A stretch of 20,401 bases of DNA from Desulfobulbaceae bacterium UBA2775 (GTDB lineage Bacteria; Desulfobacterota; Desulfobulbia; Desulfobulbales; Desulfocapsaceae). The stretch lies in NCBI GenBank assembly GCA_002352445.1, contig DEIL01000227.1:1-20401 (forward strand), read 5' to 3'. Shown here in pieces: positions 6,759 through 14,971 of the stretch. Position 1 is the stretch's first letter. Every line of letters starts with the position of its first letter. The notes under the pieces are model-generated. The model did not search any database. It was not told where the DNA came from and was given only the letters and a program-made list of their open reading frames with translations. The translations under genes were made by a program, and so were the position numbers.

Positions 6759-7876
6759 TGGGGTTTGATATGCAAGCTATTAAACTGACCGGGATTCGCA
6801 AGACGTTTGGTCACGAAGTTGCTGTGGAAAAGTTTGACCTGACCGTGAATCCCGGTGAATTTGTAACGGTTCTCGGCCCGTCGGGGTGTGGAAAAAGCAC
6901 AATCCTCCGCATCATCGCCGGGCTTGAGGAGCCTGATCAGGGAGAGGTTTTGCTGGGGGAAAGGGTGGTTTTTTCCCATGAAAAGGGAATTACTGTTGTG
7001 CCGGAAGATCGGGATATAGGGCTTATCTTTCAAAGTTATGCTCTCTGGCCCCACATGACGGTTGCCCGAAACATCACCCTTGCTCTTAAAAACAGTAAGG
7101 TGCCGGCTGTCGAAATAGAAGAGCGTCTTGAAAATGCCCTGAAGATGGTGCAGCTCGAAGGATATGGAAAACGCTTCCCATCGGAACTGTCAGGTGGCCA
7201 GCAGCAGCGTGTTGCTGTGGCCAGACTTATTGCCATGCAGTCACCCATTTTACTCATGGACGAACCTCTGTCAAATCTGGATGCTATGCTGCGTACTGAT
7301 ATGCGCAGTGAAATGAAGCGACTGCACCGTAAGCTCAATGCAACAACAATATATGTCACTCATGACCAGGTTGAGGCCCTGACCCTTTCTGATGTTGTTG
7401 TCATCATGAATGACGGAGTGGTACAGCAACAGGCTACGCCTTATGATATTTATCATCACCCGGCTAACCTCTTTGTTGCCGAGTTTATCGGTGACCCGCG
7501 AATAAATATGCTTCCCGGGGGTATCAGGCAGGAGAACGACTCAACATATATCGATTTAGGAGGCTTTATTCTTCCCTTCCAGGATGTACCGGTGCTGAAA
7601 CGAAAAGACGTTATTGTAACCATACGGCCTGAAAATATTGAGCTGTCGATGAGCGAAAAACCAGACTGGCTGGTAATGCAGCTTGATACGGTGCAGCCTA
7701 TGGGGTCGGAAACAATCATGCAGGTTTCGATCGGGAAAATATTGCTTACAGTTACTAAATCCGGTTTTTTTCATATGGATGTGGGACAGTCCGTATGGCT
7801 TAAGATCGACCCTGCATACTTTAATTTTTTCGATCCGGAGACAGGTATAAATCTGAACCCGAACAAAAAAATCTAA
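6758..7876 (+). CDS. ABC transporter ATPase, FbpC/PotA-like with C-terminal TOBE domain
   Basis: ATPase subunit that powers the permease at 3654-5465; 372 aa. Walker A GPSGCGKST is at 40-48, the Q-loop Gln at 92 (LIFQSYALWPHMTV), the signature LSGGQQQR at 144-151, Walker B ILLMDEP at 164-170, the D-loop SNLD at 172-175 and the switch His at 202. Residues beyond about 240 form a regulatory region with TOBE-like strands (TIRPENIEL near 289), as in FbpC, PotA and MalK. The ATG overlaps the preceding stop as TAATG. A second in-frame ATG at 6770, six bases after a GGGG run, would start the protein at MQAIKLTGI and may be the real start. No cysteine-rich or iron-sensing feature was seen in the C-terminal region. 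Confidence 0.92.
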   Translation: MGFDMQAIKLTGIRKTFGHEVAVEKFDLTVNPGEFVTVLGPSGCGKSTILRIIAGLEEPDQGEVLLGERVVFSHEKGITVVPEDRDIGLIFQSYALWPHMTVARNITLALKNSKVPAVEIEERLENALKMVQLEGYGKRFPSELSGGQQQRVAVARLIAMQSPILLMDEPLSNLDAMLRTDMRSEMKRLHRKLNATTIYVTHDQVEALTLSDVVVIMNDGVVQQQATPYDIYHHPANLFVAEFIGDPRINMLPGGIRQENDSTYIDLGGFILPFQDVPVLKRKDVIVTIRPENIELSMSEKPDWLVMQLDTVQPMGSETIMQVSIGKILLTVTKSGFFHMDVGQSVWLKIDPAYFNFFDPETGINLNPNKKI

Positions 7877-7933
7877 CCAGGAAACACGGTACTCTTTACA
7901 ATACTCCTAGGGGGTATAGGTAGTTGACGAGAT

Positions 7934-8716
7934 ATGACTATAAAGGCAATTTTTTTTGACCAGGATGGTGTCCTAATTGATACGGAAAAAGATGGTCACA
8001 GAGTTGCCTATAATAAGGCTTTTCAGCGGGAGGGCTTTGATTTTCACTGGGATGTAGAAAAATACAGCCGCCTCCTTTCGGTAACTGGCGGCAAGGAACG
8101 GCTCAGGCTCTTTTTCGAAACAGACAATCTTTTCCCTGACATGACTGTCTCGGAGATGGAAAAACTGATTACCCGTATCCATGAGTGTAAGACAACACTT
8201 TTTATTGATCTAATAGAAAAACAGAAGTTGCCTCTGCGAAGTGGCATAAAACGGTTGATGCAGGAGGCAATGGCAGCGGGTCTGATGATCGGTATCTGCA
8301 CCGCTTCTGATCAGCGATCCGCCACAACCATTGCAAAGACAATGCTGCCTGAGATCGATTTTCACTTTATCCTGGCAGGTGATATGGTAGGCAGGAAAAA
8401 ACCTGATCCTGAAATCTATCTCCAAGGCCTGGAAAAAGCGGGCATCAGGTCCGAGGAGTGTTTTGTCGTCGAGGACTCACAGAAGGGCTTACAGGCAGCA
8501 AGGGCAGCCGGGATTCGAGCAATTGTCACAACCACTCTGTTTACTGAAGACGAAGATTTGCATGATGCAGATATTATTGTCAGTCGTCTGGGAGATCCAA
8601 GTGGTAAGCAAGGAGTGTTGAAATACGCCGAATATGGGTTTGATTTTGATGGTGTTGTCTATCTGAGTATGCTTCTTGATTACTTCCAGAATATGACAAG
8701 TGGCAGCAGTTGCTGA
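7934..8716 (+). CDS. HAD-superfamily phosphatase, CbbY-like
   Basis: Cytoplasmic Mg-dependent phosphatase, 260 aa. HAD motif I FDQDGVLIDT has nucleophile Asp9 and acid/base Asp11. Motif II is TAS at 123-125, motif III lysine is in GRKKPDP (153-159) and motif IV is VVEDS (178-182). The cap region with DGHRVAYNKAF (20-30), then WDVEKY and VTGGKERLR, closely resembles CbbY, a sugar-bisphosphate phosphatase family, more than phosphoglycolate phosphatase or beta-phosphoglucomutase. It lies 57 bp after the ATPase gene on the same strand with no terminator between, and the strong hairpin after it closes the operon. No Calvin-cycle genes are nearby, so a role for CbbY's usual substrate is not supported by context. 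A TTGACG sequence at 7924 is too close to the ATG to be a promoter for this start. Confidence 0.85.
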   Translation: MTIKAIFFDQDGVLIDTEKDGHRVAYNKAFQREGFDFHWDVEKYSRLLSVTGGKERLRLFFETDNLFPDMTVSEMEKLITRIHECKTTLFIDLIEKQKLPLRSGIKRLMQEAMAAGLMIGICTASDQRSATTIAKTMLPEIDFHFILAGDMVGRKKPDPEIYLQGLEKAGIRSEECFVVEDSQKGLQAARAAGIRAIVTTTLFTEDEDLHDADIIVSRLGDPSGKQGVLKYAEYGFDFDGVVYLSMLLDYFQNMTSGSSC

Positions 8717-8727
8717 ATCTGCACTGA

Positions 8728-8765
8728 AAAAAGGCTGATTACCGATGGAGGTAATCAGCCTTTTT
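8728..8765. terminator. Bidirectional intrinsic terminator between convergent operons
   Basis: A perfect 11-bp stem GGCTGATTACC / GGTAATCAGCC (8733-8743 and 8750-8760) with a GATGGA loop, flanked by A5 on the left and T5 on the right. This gives a U-tract in either direction. It ends the ABC-HAD operon (stop at 8716) and the convergent oad operon (stop at 8791). Confidence 0.93.
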
Positions 8766-8790
8766 ATGCAAAACGAATTGGCTGCAAGGA

Positions 8791-10305
8791 TTACAGCAGA
8801 GCAAGTAACACACCGGCAGCAACAGCAGAGCCGATAACGCCGGAGACGTTAGCACCCATTGCGTGCATGATCAGGTGATTTTGTGGATTAGCCTCAAGGC
8901 CGACCTTATTGACCACTCTGGCAGCCATCGGTACAGCAGATACACCGGCGGCACCAATAAGCGGGTTAACAGGGGTCTTGGATAGTTTGTTCATCAGTTT
9001 GGCGATAAGAATACCGGCAGCAGTTCCAATACAGAAAGCGACCATGCCCAGAGCGAGAATTCCCAGGGTTTCGAGGTTGAGGAATTTATCAGCGGAGAGC
9101 TTGCTGCCCACACCCAGCCCGAGGAAGATGGTGACGGTATACATCAGAGAGTTCTTGATGGTATCTGACAACCTGTCGACAACACCACATTCCTTTGCAA
9201 GGTTGCCGAGCATAAACATGCCGATAAGTGGCGCTGCGGACGGCAGAAGCATTGTACAAAGACCTAGTACCAGTAGAGGCAGGAGAATCTTTTCCAGCTT
9301 TGATACATGCCTTAGTTGAACCATTTTAATCTGTCTCTCCTCTTCCGTGGTCAGCCATTTCATAATTGGAGGCTGAATCAGAGGAACGAGTGCCATGTAG
9401 GAATAGGCTGCTATAGCAATAGAGCCAAGAAGCCTGGGCGACAACTGACTTGAGAGAAATATGGCTGTGGGGCCGTCAGCTCCGCCTATGATTCCAATTG
9501 AGGCGGCATCACGGAGTGAAAAGTTAATGCCGGGAATCATATCGGTAAGAAAGAGTGCGCCCAGTAAAGTGGTGAAAATGCCAAACTGTGCTGCCCCGCC
9601 CAGCAGGATAGTTTTTGGGTTGGCAATCATCGGCCCAAAGTCGGTCAAGGCACCAACACCCATGAAGATTATAAGGGGGAAAACACCCGTCATGATGCCT
9701 ACTTCATAGATATAGTAAAGAATACCTCCCGGTTCGGCAATTCCTGCCATCGGCACATTGGCAAGAATTGCACCGTAGCCGATGGGGATAAGCAGGAGCG
9801 GTTCAAATTTTTTGAAAATACCAAGAAAGATAAGTGTTAAACCTACGAGAATCATTAAGACCCTGCCGATACCGACGGTCCAGTCCTTTGACAACTGACC
9901 GTCAATGACGCCATAGATTCCTGTGGTTTTATAGAGGTCTCGAGCAAGCTCTGAAAGAGTCGGTAGTTTTTTACTCGTCTCCGTTGTTGGTATGTCTGTG
10001 ATAATGGCAGAAGTTGTGATGGAGCCCAGAAGATCATTTTCATGAACCTGCTGATATGCTGCAACCTTCATACTGGTAATTTTTCCGGCTGCTCCAGCTT
10101 TTAAGACTATGATTGTGCCATCCTCTTTTTTCAGCGTAACAATCTTATCACCACTGTATACGAAGCTGCCCTGCTGCCCGTCGACATGTAAAATTTTTGC
10201 GTCTGCAGGCGAGATGATCTGAACTGTACCGTTCTCTGCAAGGGCAGATGAAACAGTCACAGTAAGCAACCCCAGCAAGAAGAGCATGAAAGCTTGTATT
10301 TTCAT
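8791..10305 (-). CDS. oadB: Na+-translocating decarboxylase beta subunit (OadB family) with N-terminal signal and lipoyl-like domain
   Basis: Membrane subunit that decarboxylates carboxybiotin and exports Na+. The family residues are intact: Asp277 in GIIGGADGPTAIF, Tyr303, and Asn447, Gly451, Ser456, Arg463 in NPLIGAAGVSAVPMAAR, spaced as Klebsiella OadB D203, Y229, N373, G377, S382, R389. The core starts at about 145; KKFEPLLLIPIGYG follows the first core helix. At 504 aa it is about 70 residues longer than usual. The extension has a signal-like helix (1-23) and a region at 26-100 with two half-repeats (about 32-58 and 70-96) resembling a biotinyl/lipoyl barrel, but no MKM lysine, so it is not a biotin carrier. 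Lysines after the first core helix put the extension in the periplasm by the positive-inside rule. Its ribosome binding site is AGGGAA, and it lies 77 bp after oadA. Confidence 0.92.
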   Translation of the reverse strand: MKIQAFMLFLLGLLTVTVSSALAENGTVQIISPADAKILHVDGQQGSFVYSGDKIVTLKKEDGTIIVLKAGAAGKITSMKVAAYQQVHENDLLGSITTSAIITDIPTTETSKKLPTLSELARDLYKTTGIYGVIDGQLSKDWTVGIGRVLMILVGLTLIFLGIFKKFEPLLLIPIGYGAILANVPMAGIAEPGGILYYIYEVGIMTGVFPLIIFMGVGALTDFGPMIANPKTILLGGAAQFGIFTTLLGALFLTDMIPGINFSLRDAASIGIIGGADGPTAIFLSSQLSPRLLGSIAIAAYSYMALVPLIQPPIMKWLTTEEERQIKMVQLRHVSKLEKILLPLLVLGLCTMLLPSAAPLIGMFMLGNLAKECGVVDRLSDTIKNSLMYTVTIFLGLGVGSKLSADKFLNLETLGILALGMVAFCIGTAAGILIAKLMNKLSKTPVNPLIGAAGVSAVPMAARVVNKVGLEANPQNHLIMHAMGANVSGVIGSAVAAGVLLALL

Positions 10306-10382
10306 AATACTTTCCCTGAATAAGCGAAAAAGAGAAGGTCTCCGGAGTCTGTCCTGCCGGGAACCTGAAATTGTACCAGTTG

Positions 10383-12176
10383 CTATCCGACGGTGAAAAG
10401 AGGATCTGAACTCTGTACAGTATCTCCGGCAGAGATATGAATAGCCAAAACCTTACCACCACAGGGTGATTTTACCTCGGATTCCATCTTCATTGCCTCG
10501 AGAACTACCAGCGGCTGGTCGGTTACTACTTCGCTGCCCACCTCAACCAGGATCTTCACAACATTACCCGGGGTTGGCGCCTCAACTTCAGTTCCCTTAA
10601 CCGGGTCGGCGGCAGCTGCAGGTGTTACTGCTGCCGCTGGAGTTGCCTGGACACCACCTGCTTCAGAGACCGTAACGTTGTAAGGGCGGTTATTGACGGT
10701 GATAGTATAGTCCCGGGGACCTATAGCTGCAGGAGCCGGGGCTGCGGTCTTCGCAGCCTCTTTTTTGTCGGCAACCTTTTCGTCCGTGATTTTTCGTATA
10801 TTGGTGACAGCATTGCCAAGAAGGAAATCAAGGCCTTTTTGTTCGCAGCTGGCAATAATAAAGAGATTTTCGTCGTTGACAGGTAGATTGTTTTCTTCCA
10901 GAATCTTGGTTGCCTTTGGAATACCGGGCTCAAGAATGTCCAGTGGATTTTCAGTGAAAACAGGTTTCTCAAGTTGTTCAGAGGCGATTTTAATGATTTC
11001 CGGATCAGCCGGTACGGGGGTGCGGCCAAAGTATCCGAGAACCATATTGCCGTAGCTTGGGTTGATTTTCTTCCATCTGCCCTGGGTAACGTTGAGGTAG
11101 GCCTGCTGGAAGTAGAACTGAGAGACGGGAGTCACAGAAGTACCGAAACCACCTCGACGAACAACCTCGGACATCTCCTTGATCACATCCGCATAGAGAT
11201 GCAGGGTGCCGGTATCTCTCATCATCATAGTGTTTGCGGTAAGTGCGCCGCCCGGCATTGGAGAGAGGGTTACCGTTGGAGAAATCATTTTTGCTTCAGG
11301 TGGAAAGAAGTAATCCTTCATCGCCTCTTCAAAAGCCTCTGAGGCTACAAGGATTTTTTCGTAATCAAGATCAAGGGTGAAGTCAGTGCCTTTCAGGGCA
11401 TGGATCATGGAAAGAATGTCCGCCTGGCAGGTACCCCCGCTGACCGGAGCTTTTGCCAGATCAATACCGTCGGCACCGCCTTCCACTGCGGCAAGGTTCT
11501 GGGAAATGGCCAGGCCGGCAGTATCATGGGTATGAAACCAGAGGATGGTGTCGTCTGATACGATCTCCCTGGCAGCCTTGAAGGTGTCAAAAACCTTTCT
11601 GGGATTGGATGTACCTGAGGCGTCTTTGAAACAGATTGAATGAAAAGGAATATCTGCAGCTAGAATCTGCTTCAGCCTGTCTATATAAAACTCCGCAGTA
11701 TGTGCCCCTGTGCAGCCGGGAGGCAGATCCATCATTGACACAACAACCTGGTGGTTAAGCCCATGGTGATCAATGCGTTCCCCGGAATATTCAAGGTTAC
11801 GGACATCATTTAAGGCGTCAAAGTTTCGAATGGTGGTCATGCCGTGTTTTTTGAACATTTTGGCATGCAGGTCAATGATATCACGGGGACACTGGCTGAG
11901 AGCAACAACGTTAATACCACGAGCCAGAGTCTGAAGCGCCACGTCCGGTCCAACCTCAGCTCTGAAACGATCCATCATATCGAATGCGGATTCTCCGCAG
12001 TAAAAGAAGAGACTTTGAAATCTTGCTCCACCACCCGCCTCAATATTTGTGATACCGGCATCTACCGTTGCCTTGACAGCGGGGAGAAAATCGTCAGTTA
12101 ACACCCGTGCTCCAAAAACCGACTGAAAACCGTCTCGAAAGGACGTATCCATAATTTGAATAACTTTTTTACTCAC
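10383..12176 (-). CDS. oadA: Biotin-dependent carboxyltransferase alpha subunit (OadA/PycB-type) with C-terminal biotinyl domain
   Basis: Cytoplasmic subunit that moves a carboxyl group from a 2-oxo acid (probably oxaloacetate) to biotin, 597 aa. The carboxyltransferase TIM barrel begins MDTSFRDGFQS with metal ligand Asp10; the active-site lysine is Lys184 in CFKDASG, and metal ligands His215 and His217 are in FHTHDTAGL. The PYC_OADA conserved domain follows to about 450. An Ala/Pro-rich linker near 470-520 leads to the biotinyl domain, whose biotin lysine is Lys563 in EAMKMES, 35 residues from the end as in OadA. The GTG start is supported by AGGAG 8-9 bp upstream. It lies between oadG and oadB, and no biotin carboxylase gene is near, which favours a decarboxylase pump over a carboxylase. 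The motif DTSFRDGFQS differs from the common DTTLRDAHQS form, so pyruvate or malonyl-type substrates cannot be excluded. Confidence 0.9.
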   Translation of the reverse strand: MSKKVIQIMDTSFRDGFQSVFGARVLTDDFLPAVKATVDAGITNIEAGGGARFQSLFFYCGESAFDMMDRFRAEVGPDVALQTLARGINVVALSQCPRDIIDLHAKMFKKHGMTTIRNFDALNDVRNLEYSGERIDHHGLNHQVVVSMMDLPPGCTGAHTAEFYIDRLKQILAADIPFHSICFKDASGTSNPRKVFDTFKAAREIVSDDTILWFHTHDTAGLAISQNLAAVEGGADGIDLAKAPVSGGTCQADILSMIHALKGTDFTLDLDYEKILVASEAFEEAMKDYFFPPEAKMISPTVTLSPMPGGALTANTMMMRDTGTLHLYADVIKEMSEVVRRGGFGTSVTPVSQFYFQQAYLNVTQGRWKKINPSYGNMVLGYFGRTPVPADPEIIKIASEQLEKPVFTENPLDILEPGIPKATKILEENNLPVNDENLFIIASCEQKGLDFLLGNAVTNIRKITDEKVADKKEAAKTAAPAPAAIGPRDYTITVNNRPYNVTVSEAGGVQATPAAAVTPAAAADPVKGTEVEAPTPGNVVKILVEVGSEVVTDQPLVVLEAMKMESEVKSPCGGKVLAIHISAGDTVQSSDPLFTVG

Positions 12177-12227
12177 CGTTTTTCTCCTCGCATGTTTTTA
12201 AAATCAAATTTTACGACGCCATGATAC

Positions 12228-12491
12228 TTATGCTCGCGCAAAACGTTCAGCTTCAAATGCTGCTACTGCTGCTGCAATAACCGCAATATCTTCCTCGGCA
12301 TCGTCGGTAACTTTTGTTGTTTTCTTTCTTTGAGTCTGGAGTTCTCTCTCTTTTCTGAGCCCCTCCATCTCCAGGGCGGTAGCGTCTCGAGTCAGGTAAG
12401 ACACAAACTGAATCAGGACGATCATAAGGAGAAGAAAGAGCAGTACGGTTGTCATGCCGATGAACATCAGTTTAACGCCTTCAAAGATCAT
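12228..12491 (-). CDS. oadG: Na+-translocating decarboxylase gamma subunit (OadG)
   Basis: Small membrane anchor that joins the alpha and beta subunits, 87 aa, the usual size. It has one N-terminal transmembrane helix at about 8-31 (MFIGMTTVLLFLLLMIVLIQ), a charged stretch rich in Arg, Lys and Glu at about 45-60, and an alanine-rich tail AVIAAAVAAFEAERFARA that matches the OadG tail. In known OadG the C-terminus binds OadA and carries zinc ligands; no His is visible here, so zinc binding is not supported. The first gene of the operon oadG-oadA-oadB, with AGGA five bases before the ATG. The promoter must lie in 12492-12732; a TAAAAT sequence on the minus strand near 12557 is a weak candidate -10 element. 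Confidence 0.88.
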   Translation of the reverse strand: MIFEGVKLMFIGMTTVLLFLLLMIVLIQFVSYLTRDATALEMEGLRKERELQTQRKKTTKVTDDAEEDIAVIAAAVAAFEAERFARA

Positions 12492-12675
12492 TATGTCCTG
12501 GCCTCGGGAAAAGTTAATCGTTTTTCTGAATCAGAATGTTCCACACTACACATTTTATGAGGGTTGATCAAAACAGTAACATAAATAGAAAAGCTAAATG
12601 TTTCTGATAAAATTCAGCTCAGCTGCTACCGGCGTAAAAAAAATGATACAAATTCTTTGCTTACCTGAGGAAACA

Positions 12676-12725
12676 GTGACTTACTGGATAAGAGCATAAC
12701 AGCACAAAGTGGCACAGTAAGTCAC
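12676..12725. repeat. Long-loop inverted repeat between oadG and the ABM gene
   Basis: GTGACTTACTG (12676-12686) and CAGTAAGTCAC (12715-12725) form a perfect 11-bp inverted pair around a 28-nt spacer. It lies immediately downstream of the ABM-domain gene (minus strand, stop at 12733) and about 185 bp upstream of the oadG start. It lacks a run of T residues and has a long loop, so it is a weak terminator at best. It could be a regulator-binding pair or an mRNA structure. The remainder of the 241-bp gap shows only A/T-rich sequence. Confidence 0.5.
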
Positions 12726-12732
12726 CTGATGA

Positions 12733-13017
12733 TTACACTTCGTATACTGAATAGTCTGTTTTTTCACCCAGAAGTGAATCTATATCGTCCTGGATTTGTA
12801 TTCTCTGCTCATTGTGCAGCCATGCGTTCCAGTCTTCAAGAGACCGCCAGGTGCTGATCACCAGACACTCGTCGTCCGAATCGACTCTTCGTAATGTTTC
12901 CCCATAGATATAGCCTGACTGGCTCAGAGTGAGGCTGCGAAGTTTTTTCAATAATACCGTAAGTTCCAGAATATTATTTGCTGAAACTTTTCTTTTGATG
13001 AAGATCTTGACAGTCAT
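12733..13017 (-). CDS. Antibiotic biosynthesis monooxygenase (ABM) domain protein
   Basis: Small cytoplasmic protein of 94 aa with the dimeric alpha+beta ferredoxin-like ABM fold. This is suggested by the N-terminal strand MTVKIFIKRKV, a helix to about 28, the GYIYGETLRRVDSDDECLVISTW strand pair near 35-57 and the SLEDWNAWLHNEQR helix (59-72), which is the typical W-x-x-W pattern of the family. Members include quinol monooxygenases (YgiN) and haem-degrading enzymes, but no catalytic set is recognisable here, so function is unassigned. A strong ribosome binding site, AAGGAG, precedes the ATG. It is on the same strand as the oad operon but separated by 241 bp and a hairpin, and stands 114 bp downstream of the vWA gene, so it may be transcribed alone. 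Confidence 0.7.
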   Translation of the reverse strand: MTVKIFIKRKVSANNILELTVLLKKLRSLTLSQSGYIYGETLRRVDSDDECLVISTWRSLEDWNAWLHNEQRIQIQDDIDSLLGEKTDYSVYEV

Positions 13018-13131
13018 TGCTTTTCTCCTTGCAAAGTATGAATTGAGGATAAATTTTTTATACCCGCCATATGGCCTAAATAATAGTGTTGTATCAAATA
13101 ATTGTAAAGATTGGATTGAAAGAAATTCACA

Positions 13132-14874
13132 TTATTGGCTGATTATTTCGCTCATTTCCAAAAGCCTTATAAATTCAGCACGATATCCATCATGATCGGC
13201 ACCCCGACCAGTTCGGGCAAGAGTGATCAGTTCAGGATAATTGACCTTGCCTCCATATTCCGAGTGCCGAAGCAGGAGCCCATAGCCGGCAACCGCTGAT
13301 ACAAAGCGAAAATCCAAACTTGTTGTTTCCATTGCGTTACGATTGTCAGCAAGGGAATGGCTGAGCAGGAGCGACTCTTCTCTCCTTAGGGGTTTATATC
13401 GCAGCTTGACCGTTAGTATTTCGTCTGATGTCAGGCTGTTATGCTCGACTTTTTGATATTTAAGGGGGTCTATTGGTGGAATCGATTTTGACCCTGCGGG
13501 AATGACCTCATAGAGTGCTGTAACCGTATGACCTATACCAATTTCACCCGCATCTTTTTTATCATTATTAAAATCTTCATCGGCAAGAACCCGATTTTCG
13601 TAACCAAGAAGTCTGTAACCACCAACCTTGGCAGGGTTGAATTCAACCTGCAGTTTGACATCGTTTGCCAGAGCAAAGAGTGTACTTGCCCGTTCTTTGA
13701 TGAGGACTTTTTTTGCCTCCAGCAACGAATCGATATAGGCGTAATTACCATTGCCCTTATCGGCGAGTACTTCCATGGTGTCGTCCTGGAAATTACCCAT
13801 GCCGAATCCGAGAACTGTAAGATAGATTCCTGATTCTTTTTTTTCAGAAATGAGTTGTTCAAGTTCACCTCTGCTGGTAATACCGACATTGAAATCTCCA
13901 TCGGAGGCGAGAATGATCCGATTATTCCCGCCCGGCATAAAACTCTGCAGGGCCAGATCGTAGGCGGTTTGTATGCCGCTTGAAGCATGGGTGGAACCGC
14001 TGGAGGTCAGTTTTTGAATGGCGTCGCGAATCAGATCTTTGTTATCGCCCGGGGTGGGCCTTAACACAATTCTGTCTGATCCTGCATACACTACAATAGC
14101 CAATCTATCATTTTTGCTTAGTTTTTCGGTCAACATCAGTATAGATTTTTTTAACAGCGGCAGCTTGTTTTCGTGGTTCATCGAGCCTGAGATGTCTATT
14201 AGAAAAACCAGATTGGAAGGTGGCAGCTGTTTTTCGTCCAGCTCCTTCGCCTTGATGCCGATTCTTACAAGTTTATTCTCCGGCTGCCATGGGCATGGGC
14301 CGAGTTCAGTTGAGATGGTAAAAGGGGCTGATTGCGGTTCGGGGTAGTTGTAGGAAAAATAGTTGATCATCTCTTCGATTCGAACTGCACCGACGGGGGG
14401 AAGATGTCCCCGTTGAATGAAGCGGCGAATATTGGAGTAGGAAGCGGTATCAACATCAATAGAAAAAGTTGAAAGAGGATCATTGACTGTGGTGATGAAA
14501 CTGTTTTCCGGGGTGTGGTTGTATGATTCCCGATTGAACTGTGACTGTGAAGGAGGGGGGAAGATAGATTGATCGTTAGCATATCCTGCGGCAACCGGGC
14601 CCGCTCTTTTGATACTGGATACTGTAGTTTGGGAAGCAGCTTGGGTTTCCTGTAGCATCATGGTCTTTACCAGGGGCTCATATTTGGGCTTTGATGGGTT
14701 GGAATTATCAATAGAAACCGGTTGAACCATACTTTCTTCTATTGCCATGGTTGAATCTGATATAACGCTTTTATCCTCTTTCTCGGAAGGGATTGGGGGG
14801 CTTGAACAGCTGCTCAGGGTCAGCAGTGAGGCTAAAAAAATGGCCGAATGTTTTTTAATTTTTGCTGGTTGCAT
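13132..14874 (-). CDS. von Willebrand factor A lipoprotein, YfbK type
   Basis: Predicted outer-surface or periplasmic lipoprotein, 580 aa from the ATG at 14874. This start is chosen because AAGGAGA lies 5-6 bases upstream; an ATG at 14889 is also in frame. The signal peptide ends in the lipobox LSSC with lipidated Cys23. A low-complexity linker runs to about 125. The YfbK N-terminal domain follows (DPLSTFSIDVDTASY near 132, RIEEMINYF near 165). The vWA domain holds the metal-site motif DISGS (Asp227-x-Ser229-x-Ser231), with the downstream threonine probably in SSGSTHASSG and the aspartate in ASDGDFNVG. A DUF3520-like C-terminal domain follows from about 410. It is transcribed divergently from a sigma-70-like and anti-sigma pair, an arrangement reported for this family, which suggests an envelope role under that sigma factor. 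The ligand is unknown. Confidence 0.88.
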   Translation of the reverse strand: MQPAKIKKHSAIFLASLLTLSSCSSPPIPSEKEDKSVISDSTMAIEESMVQPVSIDNSNPSKPKYEPLVKTMMLQETQAASQTTVSSIKRAGPVAAGYANDQSIFPPPSQSQFNRESYNHTPENSFITTVNDPLSTFSIDVDTASYSNIRRFIQRGHLPPVGAVRIEEMINYFSYNYPEPQSAPFTISTELGPCPWQPENKLVRIGIKAKELDEKQLPPSNLVFLIDISGSMNHENKLPLLKKSILMLTEKLSKNDRLAIVVYAGSDRIVLRPTPGDNKDLIRDAIQKLTSSGSTHASSGIQTAYDLALQSFMPGGNNRIILASDGDFNVGITSRGELEQLISEKKESGIYLTVLGFGMGNFQDDTMEVLADKGNGNYAYIDSLLEAKKVLIKERASTLFALANDVKLQVEFNPAKVGGYRLLGYENRVLADEDFNNDKKDAGEIGIGHTVTALYEVIPAGSKSIPPIDPLKYQKVEHNSLTSDEILTVKLRYKPLRREESLLLSHSLADNRNAMETTSLDFRFVSAVAGYGLLLRHSEYGGKVNYPELITLARTGRGADHDGYRAEFIRLLEMSEIISQ

Positions 14875-14910
14875 ACTCTCTCCTTTCATTTTATTTTAAA
14901 TATCCAAGGC

Positions 14911-14945
14911 GGGTGACTTCCGCAACCCGAAAGGTAATTTACCTT
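14911..14945. promoter_or_regulatory. Divergent intergenic palindromes between vWA and sigma genes
   Basis: AAGGTAA-T-TTACCTT (14931-14945) is a perfect palindrome with 7-bp arms. Beside it, GGGT and ACCC (14911-14914 and 14925-14928) flank a GACTTCCGCA core, making a second shorter inverted repeat. Both lie in the 97 bp between the two divergent start codons, where promoters for both genes must be. On the minus strand the sequence GCGGAAGTC is reminiscent of an ECF -35 GGAA core, but no matching -10 could be defended. It is a candidate operator or autoregulated promoter region. Confidence 0.4.
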
Positions 14946-14971
14946 CCAGGTTTTGGCCTTTCCTGCCTTAG

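Noticed and set aside
7924..7929. TTGACG as a -35 box for the HAD gene
   Set aside because: It is only 5 bases from the start codon, leaving no room for a -10 box or leader.
10383..12176. Reading the biotin enzyme as a pyruvate carboxylase subunit
   Set aside because: The adjacent oadG and oadB genes and the lack of a biotin carboxylase gene favour a decarboxylase pump, though the substrate itself is not proven.
12228..12491. Small alanine-rich ORF as spurious
   Set aside because: Kept as oadG because of the N-terminal membrane helix, ribosome binding site and position directly before oadA.
13496..13506. GCGGGAATGAC, resembling the repeat hairpin half
   Set aside because: It lies inside the vWA gene and encodes a conserved-looking Val-Ile-Pro-Ala-Gly stretch; no second arm or terminus is nearby, so chance or codon choice explains it.
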